Below, one piece after another: positions 41,319-51,073 of a DNA stretch of 64,000 nt. The stretch is taken from the NCBI GenBank assembly GCA_024276995.1, contig JAJRWB010000050.1, forward strand, positions 129,413-193,412, given 5' to 3'. Under the pieces are notes generated by a model, which was given only the letters and a program-made list of their open reading frames with translations, had not been told where the DNA came from and searched no databases. The stretch's first letter is position 1. The number at the start of each line of letters is the position of its first letter. Source of the stretch: Candidatus Eiseniibacteriota bacterium. GTDB taxonomy: Bacteria > Orphanbacterota > Orphanbacteria > Orphanbacterales > Orphanbacteraceae. Position numbers and translations under genes: made by a program.

Positions 41319-42245
41319 CTACCGCAATCCCCGGAGGGTGCGATCGAAACGCGTGTGGGGACACGGTCCATCCCGGTGATGATACTCGGTGAGCAGGTGG
41401 AGCGCCTCGTCGATCTTCGCGGAGAGTTCTTCCCGGCTGTCGGACGTGTCCCACTCCCACCGGCGCTCCGTTCCGGGAAAACGGAGGACCAGCTCGTCCC
41501 CGTCCCCCGATTCGGAAGGCTCGATTCCCACGGAGGGAATCTCCCCCCCCGAGGGGGGGACTCCGTCGTCGAGCAGGGTGAGAGCGAAACAGGGGGAATC
41601 GGAAAGGGCGCGGAGCAGTTGATTCCTGAGCGATGCAGGAGCGCCGTTACCGCTTATTTCCACACGGGTCCGCGCCTCGCATGCCTCCGTCACGCCGTAT
41701 GCCGACTTGATCAGGCCGCCATCCCCGAAGAAATCGTTCAGGTCCGCCGCGATTCGCGGCATCATGTTCGACACCGCCCCCGAAACGAGAAGCTGGTACA
41801 TGAACGCGGGCGGCACTTCGCCCGCCCGGACCGCGTTCGCTTCCACCAGGGTGGAATATTCCCCCAGCCAGATCGCTTGTCCGAACCGCTTGTCCTCGAG
41901 GGAGAGCGTCATTCGCACACCCAAATCCTGATCGGAAGAGACGGCGGCCCTTCGCAGCTCGACAATCTCGTGGCGAAGAACCACATCGTAATCGTCGTCC
42001 GGATCAAGGGTGATGTTCTGAAAGACGCCGAGACGCCGCAGGTTGTCTCTGAGCGACCGGCGAAACGCCGCGACGGGGATTTCGATATACCAGTCGCCGT
42101 CGGTGCGGATATCCGCATCCAGGTCGAACGGCGGGAGATAGACGGTGAGACCCGTAGCGACGCAGACGAGCAGATCCTCCCCCTCGGGACCCTCGCCGAT
42201 ACCCGCACCGGCGCTTCCCGCCGCAAGGAGAAGCGCCGCCGCCAT
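41319..42245 (-). CDS. Secreted protein of unknown function in the metal-efflux operon
   Basis: 308 residues. ATG 42245 is ten bases after the CusA-like stop, behind AAGAAGG at six bases. A signal peptide (AAALLLAAGSAGAG) precedes an alpha/beta domain with YIEIPVAAFRRSLRDNLRRL, YDVVLRHEIVELRRA and VRMTLSLEDKRFGQAIWLGE, which looks like the ABC-type/LptE-like periplasmic auxiliary fold, but I cannot assign a family. The C-terminal third is a second small beta-rich domain (VGIEPSESGDGDELVLRF). Its place in the cus-type operon suggests an envelope accessory role. Confidence 0.75.
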   Translation of the reverse strand: MAAALLLAAGSAGAGIGEGPEGEDLLVCVATGLTVYLPPFDLDADIRTDGDWYIEIPVAAFRRSLRDNLRRLGVFQNITLDPDDDYDVVLRHEIVELRRAAVSSDQDLGVRMTLSLEDKRFGQAIWLGEYSTLVEANAVRAGEVPPAFMYQLLVSGAVSNMMPRIAADLNDFFGDGGLIKSAYGVTEACEARTRVEISGNGAPASLRNQLLRALSDSPCFALTLLDDGVPPSGGEIPSVGIEPSESGDGDELVLRFPGTERRWEWDTSDSREELSAKIDEALHLLTEYHHRDGPCPHTRFDRTLRGLR

Positions 42246-42255
42246 GGTTACCTTC

Positions 42256-45200
42256 TTAATCAATCTTCTTCGGCTCCTTCGGATAGCGACCACCCTGCCA
42301 CACGGAGTAGATCGCCGGAATCACGATGAGCGTCTGGATGGTCGACGTGATCAACCCTCCCACCATGGGCGCCGCGATCCGTTTCATCACCGACGCCCCG
42401 ATCTCCATCTCTCCGCCGATCATGATCGGCAAGAGTCCGATCAACGTGGTCGCCACCGTCATGATCTTCGGCCTCACACGATCGACGGCGCCTTCCATGA
42501 TCGCCTTGTGCAGGTCCTTCCGGTTATGAAGCCGGCCCTCCTTCCGGTAACGCTCGGTCGCCTCGTCGAGATAGACCTGCATGACGATTCCCGTCTCCGC
42601 GGCAAGCCCCACGACGGCGATGAAACCGACCCACACCGCAACGGACGTGTTGTATCCAAGAAAATACATCAACCAGATACCGCCCACCACGGCGAACGGA
42701 AGGGGGATCATGCAGATCAGGCTCTCGTTCACCTTCTTGAAGTGGAAGAAGAGAAGGAGGAACACGAGAAACACGGTGAGCGGTATGAGAATCCGCAGCT
42801 TTCTCGCCGCTTCCTGCATGTACTCGAACTGCCCCGACCAGATGATCGAGTAGCCCGCCGGGAGCTTGATGTTTTCCTGCACCGCCTTTTGCGCTCTCTT
42901 GACATACGTGCCGACATCGATCCCCTGGATATCGACGAATACCCATACCGTCCGCCTCGCATTTTCCGTCTGGATAAGCGGGGGACCCTTGACGATCTCG
43001 ATGTCGGCGAGCTGTTCGATCGGCACCTGCGCACCGGTCGGCGTCGGCACGAGAACATTCCTCAGATCGTCGATATTGTCCCGTAGCTCCCTCGGATAGC
43101 GCACGTTCACCGGGTAGCGCTCGAGTCCCTCCACCGTCTCGGTGACGTTCATCCCGCCGATGGCGCTCAGGATGATGTCCTGCACGTCCCCGACGTTCAG
43201 CCCGTACCGCGCGGCGGCGTCGCGATCGATATTGAAGTCGATGAAGTTTCCGCCGACGGCGCGCTGGGAATAGGCGGAAAGCGTGCCGTCCACCCCCTTG
43301 ACGACCGCCTCGATCTTCTCGCCGATCGCCGAGAGAGTATCGAGATCGGGACCGAGGATCTTGATCCCCACGGGGGTCTTAATCCCCGTGGAAAGCATGT
43401 CGATCCTCGTCTTGATCGGCATGGTCCACGCATTGGTCAATCCGGGGAATTGAATCGCGGCGTCCATTTCCCTGATAAGCGAATCGACGGTGACCCCTTC
43501 GCGCCACTTCGATTCGTCCTTCTCGAGCATGATCGTCGTCTCGACCATCGACAACGGTGCCGGATCGGTCGGCGTTTCCGCGCGGCCGATCTTGCCGAGC
43601 ACGTGATGGACTTCCGGAAACGTTTTGATGATCTTATCGGTCTGCTGCAGAATCTCCTTCGCCTTGGTGATCGACAGCCCCGGCGGCGTGGTCGGCATGT
43701 AGAGGAGGTCCCCTTCGTACAGAGGAGGCATGAACTCCGAACCGAGTTTCCTCGCCGGGAAAACAGTGACCACCAGGACGAGCCCGGCGATCACCAGGGT
43801 GGCGATCCTATGGTTCAACACGGCCCGGATCACGGGGCGGTATGAAGCGATGATCACCCGGCTGAGCGGGTTATCCTTCTCCGTTCGCATCTTTCCACGA
43901 ACGAAAACGGTCATGAGCGCGGGGATCAGCGTCACCGCCAGGATCGAAGAGGCCGCTATGGCGAAAGTCTTCGTGTAGGCGAGCGGCTTGAAGAGCCGGC
44001 CCGACTGCTGGGTGAGCGCGAACACCGGCATGAAGGAGACGGTGATGATGAGGAGCGCGAAAAAGAGCGCGGGCCCGACTTCCACCGCGGCATGGTAGAT
44101 CCGCTCCTTGTGTGGGATCGACGCGTCCTCCCGTTCGAGATGCTTGTGGGCATTCTCGACGAGCACGATCGCCGCGTCCACCATCACCCCGATGGCGATG
44201 GCGATCCCTCCCAACGACATGATATTCGCGTTGATACCCAGAAAATTCATCAGCCCGAGCGAGGCGAGCACACCTACGGGAAGCGTGGTGATCACCACCG
44301 CCGCCGACGGCAGGTGGAGAAGGAAGATGATGCAGATCACCGCGACGACGATCATCTCCTCGATCAGCTTTCTCGACAGCGTGTGCACCGCTTCGCGGAT
44401 GAGCACGCTCCGGTCGTAACCGACATCGACCTCCACGCCGGGGGGGAATCCCTGCTTCAGCGATTCGAGCTTCTCCTTCACCTTATCGATCACTTCGAGG
44501 GCGTTCTCGCCGTAGCGCATGACGACGATCCCCCCCACCACTTCCCCCTCGCCGTTCCACTCGGCGAGACCGCGCCTCAGCTCCGGCCCGATGACGATAT
44601 TCGCCACATCCTCGAGGAGGATCGGCGTGCCGCCGGAGCCGACTCCGAGAACGACCTTCTTCAGATCTTCCACACCGGTGAGGTATCCCTTGCCGCGAAC
44701 CATGAACTCCATCTCGCCCATTTCGATGAGCCGGCCGCCCACATCGTTGTTCGACCGCTTGATCGCCTGGCGGACTTTCTGGATCGGAATGTCGTACGCC
44801 TGGAGCGCCCGGGGATCGACCTCCACCTGGTACTGGCGGACGAAACCGCCGAGAGTGGCGACCTCGGAAACGCCCGGCACGGTCATCAGTTCATACTTGA
44901 TGAAGAAATCTTGGAGCGACCGAAGCTGGGAGAGATCGTTCTGTCCCGTCGTATCGATGAGGACATACTCGTAGACCCAGCCGAGGCCTGTGGCATCGGG
45001 GCCGAGCTTCGCCGTGGCGTTTTCGGGTAGCTGCACCTGGCTCAGGTATTCGAGCACCCGGCTTCGCGCCCAGTAGATATCGGTGCCGTCTTCGAAGAGA
45101 ATGTAGACGAAACCGAAGCCGAAGAACGAATAGCCTCGCACGACCGTCGCCTTCGGTACGTTGAGCATCGCCGTGGTGAGCGGGTAGACCACCTGGTCCT

Positions 45201-45384
45201 CCACCACATCGGGCGACTGGCCGCCGAAATCGACCTGCACGATCACCTGCACGTCCGACAGGTCCGGAATGGCGTCGAGCTTGATGTTGACGATCGAATA
45301 GATCCCGCCGAATACGACGAACCCCGTCAGGATGAACACGATCGCCCGGTTGTCGATGCTGAATCGGATCAGTTTCTCGAGCAT
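42256..45384 (-). CDS. cusA: CusA/CzcA-type heavy-metal RND efflux pump
   Basis: 1042 residues, the usual RND length, with the standard 12-helix layout. Family sequences are KLDAIPDLSDVQVIVQVDFGG, MSLGGIAIAIGVMVDAAIVLVENAHK (TM4 with proton-relay Asp), FMPPLYEGDLLYMPTTPPGLS and TMPIKTRIDMLSTGIKTP. The last contains the Met residues used by CusA to move Cu(I)/Ag(I). It exports metal from periplasm or cytoplasm through the adaptor and TolC-type channel encoded just upstream. The gap to the adaptor gene is 12 bases. Confidence 0.94.
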   Translation of the reverse strand: MLEKLIRFSIDNRAIVFILTGFVVFGGIYSIVNIKLDAIPDLSDVQVIVQVDFGGQSPDVVEDQVVYPLTTAMLNVPKATVVRGYSFFGFGFVYILFEDGTDIYWARSRVLEYLSQVQLPENATAKLGPDATGLGWVYEYVLIDTTGQNDLSQLRSLQDFFIKYELMTVPGVSEVATLGGFVRQYQVEVDPRALQAYDIPIQKVRQAIKRSNNDVGGRLIEMGEMEFMVRGKGYLTGVEDLKKVVLGVGSGGTPILLEDVANIVIGPELRRGLAEWNGEGEVVGGIVVMRYGENALEVIDKVKEKLESLKQGFPPGVEVDVGYDRSVLIREAVHTLSRKLIEEMIVVAVICIIFLLHLPSAAVVITTLPVGVLASLGLMNFLGINANIMSLGGIAIAIGVMVDAAIVLVENAHKHLEREDASIPHKERIYHAAVEVGPALFFALLIITVSFMPVFALTQQSGRLFKPLAYTKTFAIAASSILAVTLIPALMTVFVRGKMRTEKDNPLSRVIIASYRPVIRAVLNHRIATLVIAGLVLVVTVFPARKLGSEFMPPLYEGDLLYMPTTPPGLSITKAKEILQQTDKIIKTFPEVHHVLGKIGRAETPTDPAPLSMVETTIMLEKDESKWREGVTVDSLIREMDAAIQFPGLTNAWTMPIKTRIDMLSTGIKTPVGIKILGPDLDTLSAIGEKIEAVVKGVDGTLSAYSQRAVGGNFIDFNIDRDAAARYGLNVGDVQDIILSAIGGMNVTETVEGLERYPVNVRYPRELRDNIDDLRNVLVPTPTGAQVPIEQLADIEIVKGPPLIQTENARRTVWVFVDIQGIDVGTYVKRAQKAVQENIKLPAGYSIIWSGQFEYMQEAARKLRILIPLTVFLVFLLLFFHFKKVNESLICMIPLPFAVVGGIWLMYFLGYNTSVAVWVGFIAVVGLAAETGIVMQVYLDEATERYRKEGRLHNRKDLHKAIMEGAVDRVRPKIMTVATTLIGLLPIMIGGEMEIGASVMKRIAAPMVGGLITSTIQTLIVIPAIYSVWQGGRYPKEPKKID

Positions 45385-45396
45385 TTCGTCCTTCCC

Positions 45397-47166
45397 CTAC
45401 TCGGCTTTATGCATCGCCGAATCGAGCTCGGCGAGATAGTGCTCCGGGTCCTTTTCGAAGTCCGCCTGGCAGCCGGGACAGCAGTAATAAACTCGCATGC
45501 CGTTGTATTCCGTGTACGGGTCACCCTCTTTCACCGTCGCCGTCCCTTTTCGGACGGGACACATGATGGTGATCGACCCGTCCGGTTCGATCGACACCGC
45601 ATTCGCCACCGGCTTTCCCTCGAACTTCGCCTTGAAGTGCGGACTCCATGCGCCGCCATTCCCGTTGTCGCCGGCATGGTCGTCGCCCATACCCTGCTCC
45701 ATTTCGGCGACCTCGATCTTCTTCTCGGTCTCGATCTCTTTCGCGAGCTCCGGTGTCTCCGCCTCCATCATCTTCCTGAGAGCTTCCTGGAACGACGATT
45801 CCGAATCGAGGAGGAACTGCGCGCTTGTCACCACCCTCTCGCCGGGAACGACGCCCGCGAGAACCTGCACCTTGTTGTCCTGGCCGTACGATCCGAGGAG
45901 CACATCGGTGGGGATGAAACGCCCCTCCCCGCGGGTGACGAATATGACCGACCGCTTTCCGGAGTGGATCACCGCCTCGGCCGGCAGCAGCGTGGCGTCC
46001 TCGGAGATCACACTCTGGATGACCACGTCGGCGTACATTCCCGGCTTCAGCTTCAGGTCCGGGTTCGGAAACTCGAGCCGGATCTTGAGATCTCTCGTCT
46101 TCGCGTTGAGCACGGGAGAGATGAAAGTCACCTTCCCCCGGAACGTCGTGCCCGGCATGAAGGCGAGATCCATCGTCGCTTCCTGGCCGACCCAGATATG
46201 GGGGAGGTCCGCATCGAACACCGACGCCTCCACCCAGATGGTGGAAAGGTCGGCGATGTGGTACAGGTCGGTTCCGGGCACCACCTTCTGCCCGGGGAGA
46301 GCGTTCTTCATGGTCACCACGCCGGTGAAGGGCGATCGGAGAACCATCGTTTTGCTCACTTCGCCGCTCTTCGCGAGGGCGTCGATCTGCGCGCCGGTGA
46401 TATCCCAGTAAAGGAGCCGCCGGCGCGTCGATGCGAGGGTGCGCTTCGCCCCTTCGACCACGCTTTTCGAAGAACTCTCCTCGAGTTTCTCCATGTTGCG
46501 CAGCGCGATCAGGTATTCCTCCTGGGTGGACACGAGCTGCGGCGAGTAGATATCGAGAAGCCGGTCTCCCTTGCGCACCGACTGCCCCGTTTCGTCGACG
46601 AACACCGTGTCGATCCATCCGGCGATCTTCAGGTTGATGATCCCCACCTGGGTTTCATCTTCCACGATTTCCCCGGTGGCGCGGATCGTCTTCGTCAGTC
46701 TTCCTCTTTGCACCTCGGCGGTCCGGACGCCGATGTTCTGCACCACCCGCGGGTCGATTTCCACCGCCCTTTCCGATTCCACCTCGTCTTCGTACACCGG
46801 GACGAGATCCATCCCCATGGGCGACTTGCCCGGCTTGTCCGACACGAACGACGGGTTCATCGGCGCCACCCAGTACTTGATGACGCGCTCTTTCTTCCCG
46901 CCGGAACCGGCGGCGCCCCCACCGCTCTTAATCGGGTTCAGATCCATCTTGCAGATCGGGCATTGTCCCGGCCCCTTCTGGATCACATTTGGATGCATGC
47001 CGCACGTGTAGAGGCCGGTACCTGCTTCGTCGCCGGAAGCGACGACGGCCTGGCCGCCACCTTGCGCACGAAACATCATGAACCCGCCGCCGAGACCGAG
47101 GCCGAAGAGGATGAGCCCCCCCACGACGATCGGGATCAGCGGAAAACTCTTCTTCTTGTCTGTCAT
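45397..47166 (-). CDS. cusB: CusB-type RND periplasmic adaptor with N- and C-terminal metal-binding domains
   Basis: 589 residues from ATG 47166. One membrane anchor (IPIVVGGLILFGLGLGGGFM) is followed by a heavy-metal-binding domain (YTCGMHPNVI...GQCPICKMDL), a degenerate second copy lacking the cysteines (APMNPSFVSDKPGKSPMGMD), the adaptor hairpin/lipoyl/barrel region (GEIVEDETQVGIINLKIAGW, SPFTGVVTMKNALPGQKVVPG), and a C-terminal YHS-like domain with YYCCPGCQADFEKDPEHY. Adaptors bridge the pump and the outer-membrane channel, and CusB also hands over metal. The extra C-terminal domain is an unusual addition. Confidence 0.93.
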   Translation of the reverse strand: MTDKKKSFPLIPIVVGGLILFGLGLGGGFMMFRAQGGGQAVVASGDEAGTGLYTCGMHPNVIQKGPGQCPICKMDLNPIKSGGGAAGSGGKKERVIKYWVAPMNPSFVSDKPGKSPMGMDLVPVYEDEVESERAVEIDPRVVQNIGVRTAEVQRGRLTKTIRATGEIVEDETQVGIINLKIAGWIDTVFVDETGQSVRKGDRLLDIYSPQLVSTQEEYLIALRNMEKLEESSSKSVVEGAKRTLASTRRRLLYWDITGAQIDALAKSGEVSKTMVLRSPFTGVVTMKNALPGQKVVPGTDLYHIADLSTIWVEASVFDADLPHIWVGQEATMDLAFMPGTTFRGKVTFISPVLNAKTRDLKIRLEFPNPDLKLKPGMYADVVIQSVISEDATLLPAEAVIHSGKRSVIFVTRGEGRFIPTDVLLGSYGQDNKVQVLAGVVPGERVVTSAQFLLDSESSFQEALRKMMEAETPELAKEIETEKKIEVAEMEQGMGDDHAGDNGNGGAWSPHFKAKFEGKPVANAVSIEPDGSITIMCPVRKGTATVKEGDPYTEYNGMRVYYCCPGCQADFEKDPEHYLAELDSAMHKAE

Positions 47167-47192
47167 CGTTCGGATCCCTTTCCCGGTGAAGG

Positions 47193-48488
47193 TCACCGCG
47201 CCGCGCGCGGAGGATATACGGCATCCGCCGTGTCGAAACCGACGAAACGCTCGAGAGACGAAACTTCCTGGCGGTACCGGGAGACCGATTCATGGTATCC
47301 CAGCTCCACGTCGAGAAGCGACTTTTCGGCAAGAATCAGGTCGGCGAAATTCACATCCCCCGTGGCGTATCCCGCCATGGCGGATTCGTACGTGCTTTCC
47401 GCTTGTGGAATGAGACCGGTTTCGTAAAGGGCGATCGACTCTTCGAGCGAGCGGATCGTGCGGAGCGCCCCTTCGATATCCGCCGCGATCCGGATCCGGG
47501 TATCGTCGCGCATCTCTTCCGCCGCACGAAGCCGCGCCGCCTGCGCGCTCTCCCGATCCCGAATATCGCCGCGATAGAGGGGAACGCTCACCATCGCCCC
47601 GAGAGACCAGCTGTCCCGGCCGTTGAAATCGCCGGGGAGATCGCTGTTTCCGATTTCCGCCCATCCCGCGGCGAGCGAGAAGTCGGGGGAATAGTCCTTT
47701 CGTACCAGCGAAAGGGCGAGCCGGGCCTTGCGGATCATCTCCTCGTCCGCCGCGAGATCGGGGTTCACCTTGAAAGCATCTTCGAGAACAGAGGACGTGT
47801 CGATCGAGACGAGGGGAGTCGCCGTCGTCTCGAGGGGAGGGACGTCGCTCTTCGTGCCCACGACGGCGGCGAGACGCTCCACCAGAGCGTCCCTCATGCC
47901 GCGGAGCTTGATGATCCTGTTCTCCACGCCGGTCTGCATGAGCTGCACCTGGAAAAGGTTCGCCTGATCCCCCGCACCGGTGGAGTAATTCGCCTCCGCG
48001 GCGCGCAGGATGTCGCCGAGGAGCGCCTGTTCCTCGTCGGCGATGGCGATCGATCGATCGACGCGGTAGATCTCCCAGAAAACGGTCTTCACACTTCGGA
48101 GAATATCCGCCGCCGTGGCGTCACGGAAAAAACCGAGACGCGCCGCTTCCGCACCGGCCACATCTTTGCGCAACCCCCTCTTTCCGAAGAAGGGGAACAT
48201 CTGCGACGCGGCGATCCTCGCCCTTTGCGGCCCGCCTCTCGTTTCCACCGCCACCGGAGAGTAGCCGAACGAGATGTTCGGGTCGGGGAGACGGTCTGCG
48301 GCATTGCTCTCGTGCTCCGCACCTTCGACGCTTGAAGTTCGGGATGCAAGCATCCGGTTCGACCGGAGCGATTCGCCGAGCAGCGTGCCGAGAATCGTTT
48401 CCGGAGCCTCCCCTTCGCCCCTGGCCGTTGGTGGAAGCAGCATCAGAAATGCCGCTCCCAGACCGAGAAGATGTAGGGCATTCCTCAT
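47193..48488 (-). CDS. cusC: TolC/CusC-family outer-membrane efflux channel
   Basis: 431 residues from ATG 48488, with AAAGGAAA eight bases upstream. A signal peptide (LHLLGLGAAFLMLLPPTARG) precedes two repeats of the outer-membrane efflux protein domain: ADRLPDPNISFGYSPVAVE, SQMFPFFGKRGLRKDVAGAEA, the long helices LRAAEANYSTGAGDQANLFQVQ, and the second-half LGAMVSVPLYRGDIRD and AMAGYATGDVNFADLILAEK. It forms the outer-membrane exit for the RND pump encoded downstream. A sigma-54-type promoter lies about 55 bases upstream. Confidence 0.93.
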   Translation of the reverse strand: MRNALHLLGLGAAFLMLLPPTARGEGEAPETILGTLLGESLRSNRMLASRTSSVEGAEHESNAADRLPDPNISFGYSPVAVETRGGPQRARIAASQMFPFFGKRGLRKDVAGAEAARLGFFRDATAADILRSVKTVFWEIYRVDRSIAIADEEQALLGDILRAAEANYSTGAGDQANLFQVQLMQTGVENRIIKLRGMRDALVERLAAVVGTKSDVPPLETTATPLVSIDTSSVLEDAFKVNPDLAADEEMIRKARLALSLVRKDYSPDFSLAAGWAEIGNSDLPGDFNGRDSWSLGAMVSVPLYRGDIRDRESAQAARLRAAEEMRDDTRIRIAADIEGALRTIRSLEESIALYETGLIPQAESTYESAMAGYATGDVNFADLILAEKSLLDVELGYHESVSRYRQEVSSLERFVGFDTADAVYPPRAAR

Positions 48489-48542
48489 GTAGAATTTCCT
48501 TTCCCGCTCAAAAGAGTGTTCCATGATCTGTCCGCCTCTTCC

Positions 48543-48557
48543 GCACGGATCGTGCCA
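48543..48557 (-). promoter_or_regulatory. Sigma-54 (-24/-12) promoter of the cus-type operon
   Basis: TGGCACGATCCGTGC on the minus strand (48557-48543): GG and GC separated by exactly ten bases. The -24 half is perfect (TGGCAC) and the -12 half is GTGC instead of TTGC. It is followed about 55 bases later by the cusC start. The sequence is also a GCACG-N3-CGTGC inverted repeat. Confidence 0.7.
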
Positions 48558-48663
48558 ACTTGTGATTCGATCGACAATCAGCTAAAACCCAACCAGTTAC
48601 ACCGTCTCCCCTACAAAGAATTCTCATTCTCGCCCGCCCTGAAGAACAGAGGGGTGAAGACTA

Positions 48664-50046
48664 TTATCCATCCGGGCGAGCATTATCTCCGCCCAAATCG
48701 TACTTTTCGATCCTGTAGAGAAGAATATGCCTCGGCACTTTCAAGTATTGCGCCGTCTTCGATTTATTCCCCTCGAAGCGCTCGAGTGCTTTTCGTATGA
48801 CCTCCCGCTACAGGTCGCGAAGGGAGAGGGAGCCCTCGGGAAGATCACCGAGAAAGGTGGCGGAGGATGCGTCCTCCGGCGGCCGGGCGGCGCGCACTTC
48901 CGCCGGGGCGCCGTCCAGGGTGAGCATTTTCTCCTCACGGAGGAGAATCATCCTGTGACAGAGATTGGAAAGCTCCCGCACGTTTCCCTTCCATTGGAGC
49001 GTCATCAGCCGTTTGAGCAGCGCGGGCTCGGTGCGAATCTTCTCGCCGCCGCCGTGGACGCGGACGAAGTGCTCCCAGAGGGCGGGGATGTCGTTTCGCC
49101 TTTCACGCAGCGGCGGGATTCGCAGGGGAATCACATTCAGACGATAAAAGAGGTCCTCGCGGAACGAGCCGTCTCCGATCGCCCTCTCGAGGTCGGCGTT
49201 CGTGGCGGCCACCAAACGCACGTCGACCGGCACGGGCCGGTCGGCACCGACGACATCCACGACCCCCGTCTCGAGAACCCGGAGGAGTTTCGTTTGGAGA
49301 TCGGCGGGTAGCTCGCCGATCTCGTCGAGGAAAAGCGTCCCTCCCGATGCGCTCCGGAACTTCCCGCGCTTCTCCCGGCTCGCCCCGGTGAACGCCCCTT
49401 TCACGTGGCCGAAGAGCTCGGACTCGATCAGGTCGCGCGGGATGGCGCCGCAGTTCACCGCCACCAGGGGCGCATCCCGCCGCGTCGAGAGCTCATGGAT
49501 GCCTCGGGCAACGAGTTCTTTCCCCGTGCCGCTCTCGCCGGTAATCAGGACCGACGCGTCGGTGGGGCCGACCTGGCGAATCGTGCGGACCACTTCTTCC
49601 ATTTCATCCGATGCATAGACGAGCGGTACCTTCTCGCGCCAATCGTGCAATTTCTCCTTCAGTTTCCGGTTCTCGTCACGGAGTCGCGCCTGCTCGAGGG
49701 CGTTCTCGACGACCAGGCGGAGTTCGTCCCGGTTGTACGGCTTCGTCAGGTAGTTGAAGGCACCGAGCTTCATTGCCTCCACCGCTTCTTCGATCGTTCC
49801 GAACGCGGTGAGCACGATGACAGGGCGGGTATTCTCCTCTTCCCGCATGGTGCGCAGCAAAGTGATCCCGTCCATGACCGGCATCTTGAGGTCGGTGATC
49901 ACCAGGTCGACCGGCGAGGCGCGCAACGCATCCAGCCCCTCGCGCCCGTTTACCGCCTCGATAACGGTGTGGCCTTCCGACGAGAGCGCGAAGGCGAGCA
50001 CCCCGCGAAGGCCTTCGTCGTCATCGACGAGCAGTATCGTTCCCAT
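48664..50046 (-). CDS. NtrC-family sigma-54 response regulator with in-frame TAG before the HTH
   Basis: ATG 50046 sits seven bases after AAGGA. A receiver (phospho-Asp in LVITDLKMPVMDG) and an AAA+ domain with Walker A GESGTGKELVARG, the sigma-54 contact GAFTGA and Walker B GGTLFLDEIGELP are intact. A TAG at 48810-48808 stops translation at 412 residues. The same frame continues for 47 codons, REVIRKALERFEGNKSKTAQ then YLKVPRHILLYRIEKYDL: an undamaged Fis-type HTH. Homologues usually have Glu (GAG) at the TAG position. It may be a recent mutation, read-through, or a sequence error. The neighbours carry sigma-54 promoters that fit this regulator. Confidence 0.85.
48808..48810 (-). other. In-frame TAG codon in the NtrC-type gene
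   Basis: Separates the AAA+ domain from an intact Fis-type helix-turn-helix. One base change (GAG to TAG) would explain it. Confidence 0.85.
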
Positions 50047-50171
50047 TCCATTTCCTTCCGGCCGGAGGGGGGGATTCAAGATCCGATTCAACAATCGGCG
50101 AACCGGGCGTCGTGACTCCCTCCCCTCCTCCGGCGGCTCATCGAGCATAGAACAATCTACACCCGGAAGAG

Positions 50172-50199
50172 ATTATTCTGTATATTATCCTGGATTCAA
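50172..50199 (-). promoter_or_regulatory. Promoter of the NtrC-type gene
   Basis: TTGAAT (50199-50194), a 16-base spacer and AATAAT (50177-50172) on the minus strand, in an unusually AT-rich stretch. Leader about 120 bases. Confidence 0.4.
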
Positions 50200-50215
50200 A
50201 GCAAAAACCGTCTAT

Positions 50216-51073
50216 TCAGCGATCACTCGCACTTTCCGCGCCAAGCCACCCGACGTAGGCCCAGAGGGCGTCGAGATCGCCGGGATCGAGATGATCTTCA
50301 TAGGCGGGCATCTCGAGGAGGGCGCGACCTAGGAAGAAGCGGGCGAGAGGATTGCCATCGAACCGATCGCTGATACCTTTTTCCACCCACTGATCGAACT
50401 CTTCGCGGGAATGCACGAGATCGGAGAAATCGCGCCCACCCCACCAGGGGATGTATCCCTTGAGCGAGCCGGGATTCGGCCTGGCGAACCGGCCGCCCGG
50501 GCCGTGGCAGCCGAAGCAGCCGAGTTCCTTCCCGCGCCGATAGCCGGCGAGGGCGAGCGGGTCGGACGGGCGCTCTTCCCCATGAACCGCCTCGACGAAA
50601 GCGACGAGGTCGTCGATCTCTCCATCCGAGAGCCTGTCGCCGAACGCCGGCATCACGAGCACCCCGCTATCCCGCTGCTTCTGCCAGCTCTTGCTTTTCG
50701 CCCGTGACTCGGGAACACCGTCCCGGATCCACCCGCGGATTTCCTCGCTGTTGGCGGCGTACATCATCAGGTCACCCTCGAACGTAGGAACCGAACCGTC
50801 GGTGCGCCCCGGGTTGGGCGCACCCCGCAGACCGCCGTCGCCGTGACAGTTGAAGCAACCGTTCGCCTCGGCGAGCCTCCTCCCCCGCTCGGCCGGGGGG
50901 AGATGTGATTCGATAAAGATGAACCACGTCACCCCCCCGGCGAGGAGAATGATCAGCGATGCGATGATGAAGATCGTGCGGACTCCCTTCCGATCTTCGA
51001 AAATACCGAGCGGGCCGATGGCGTTGATGACTATTTCCCCTTCGCCACGAGATCCATTTTGCACTTCGGGCAC
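50216..51073 (-). CDS. Membrane-anchored dihaem cytochrome c
   Basis: 285 residues from GTG 51073, overlapping the upstream gene by 43 bases. One membrane anchor (TIFIIASLIILLAGGVTWFIFI) precedes two class-I cytochrome c domains with haem motifs GCFNCHGDGG (about 76) and GCFGCHGPGG (about 186). Distal Met candidates lie in VLVMPAFGDRLSD and LLEMPAYEDHLDP. It transfers electrons in the periplasm. The start is uncertain: another GTG is at 51064, and an in-frame ATC at about 51028 has AAGGGG at the right spacing. Its place after metal-binding proteins suggests a part in metal or redox stress. Confidence 0.88.
   Translation of the reverse strand: MPEVQNGSRGEGEIVINAIGPLGIFEDRKGVRTIFIIASLIILLAGGVTWFIFIESHLPPAERGRRLAEANGCFNCHGDGGLRGAPNPGRTDGSVPTFEGDLMMYAANSEEIRGWIRDGVPESRAKSKSWQKQRDSGVLVMPAFGDRLSDGEIDDLVAFVEAVHGEERPSDPLALAGYRRGKELGCFGCHGPGGRFARPNPGSLKGYIPWWGGRDFSDLVHSREEFDQWVEKGISDRFDGNPLARFFLGRALLEMPAYEDHLDPGDLDALWAYVGWLGAESASDR

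Noticed and set aside
41319-42245. Fourth CsgG-like protein
   Set aside because: It has a secretion signal and an alpha/beta start, but lacks the DR-L helix and G-A-x-x-x-G strand pattern seen in the three genes at 5.5-9.1 kb.
48664-48810. General reassignment of TAG or TGA in this organism
   Set aside because: Both codons end other clear genes here (TAG after crcB, copA and the 51031 gene; TGA after many), so only site-specific read-through is plausible.
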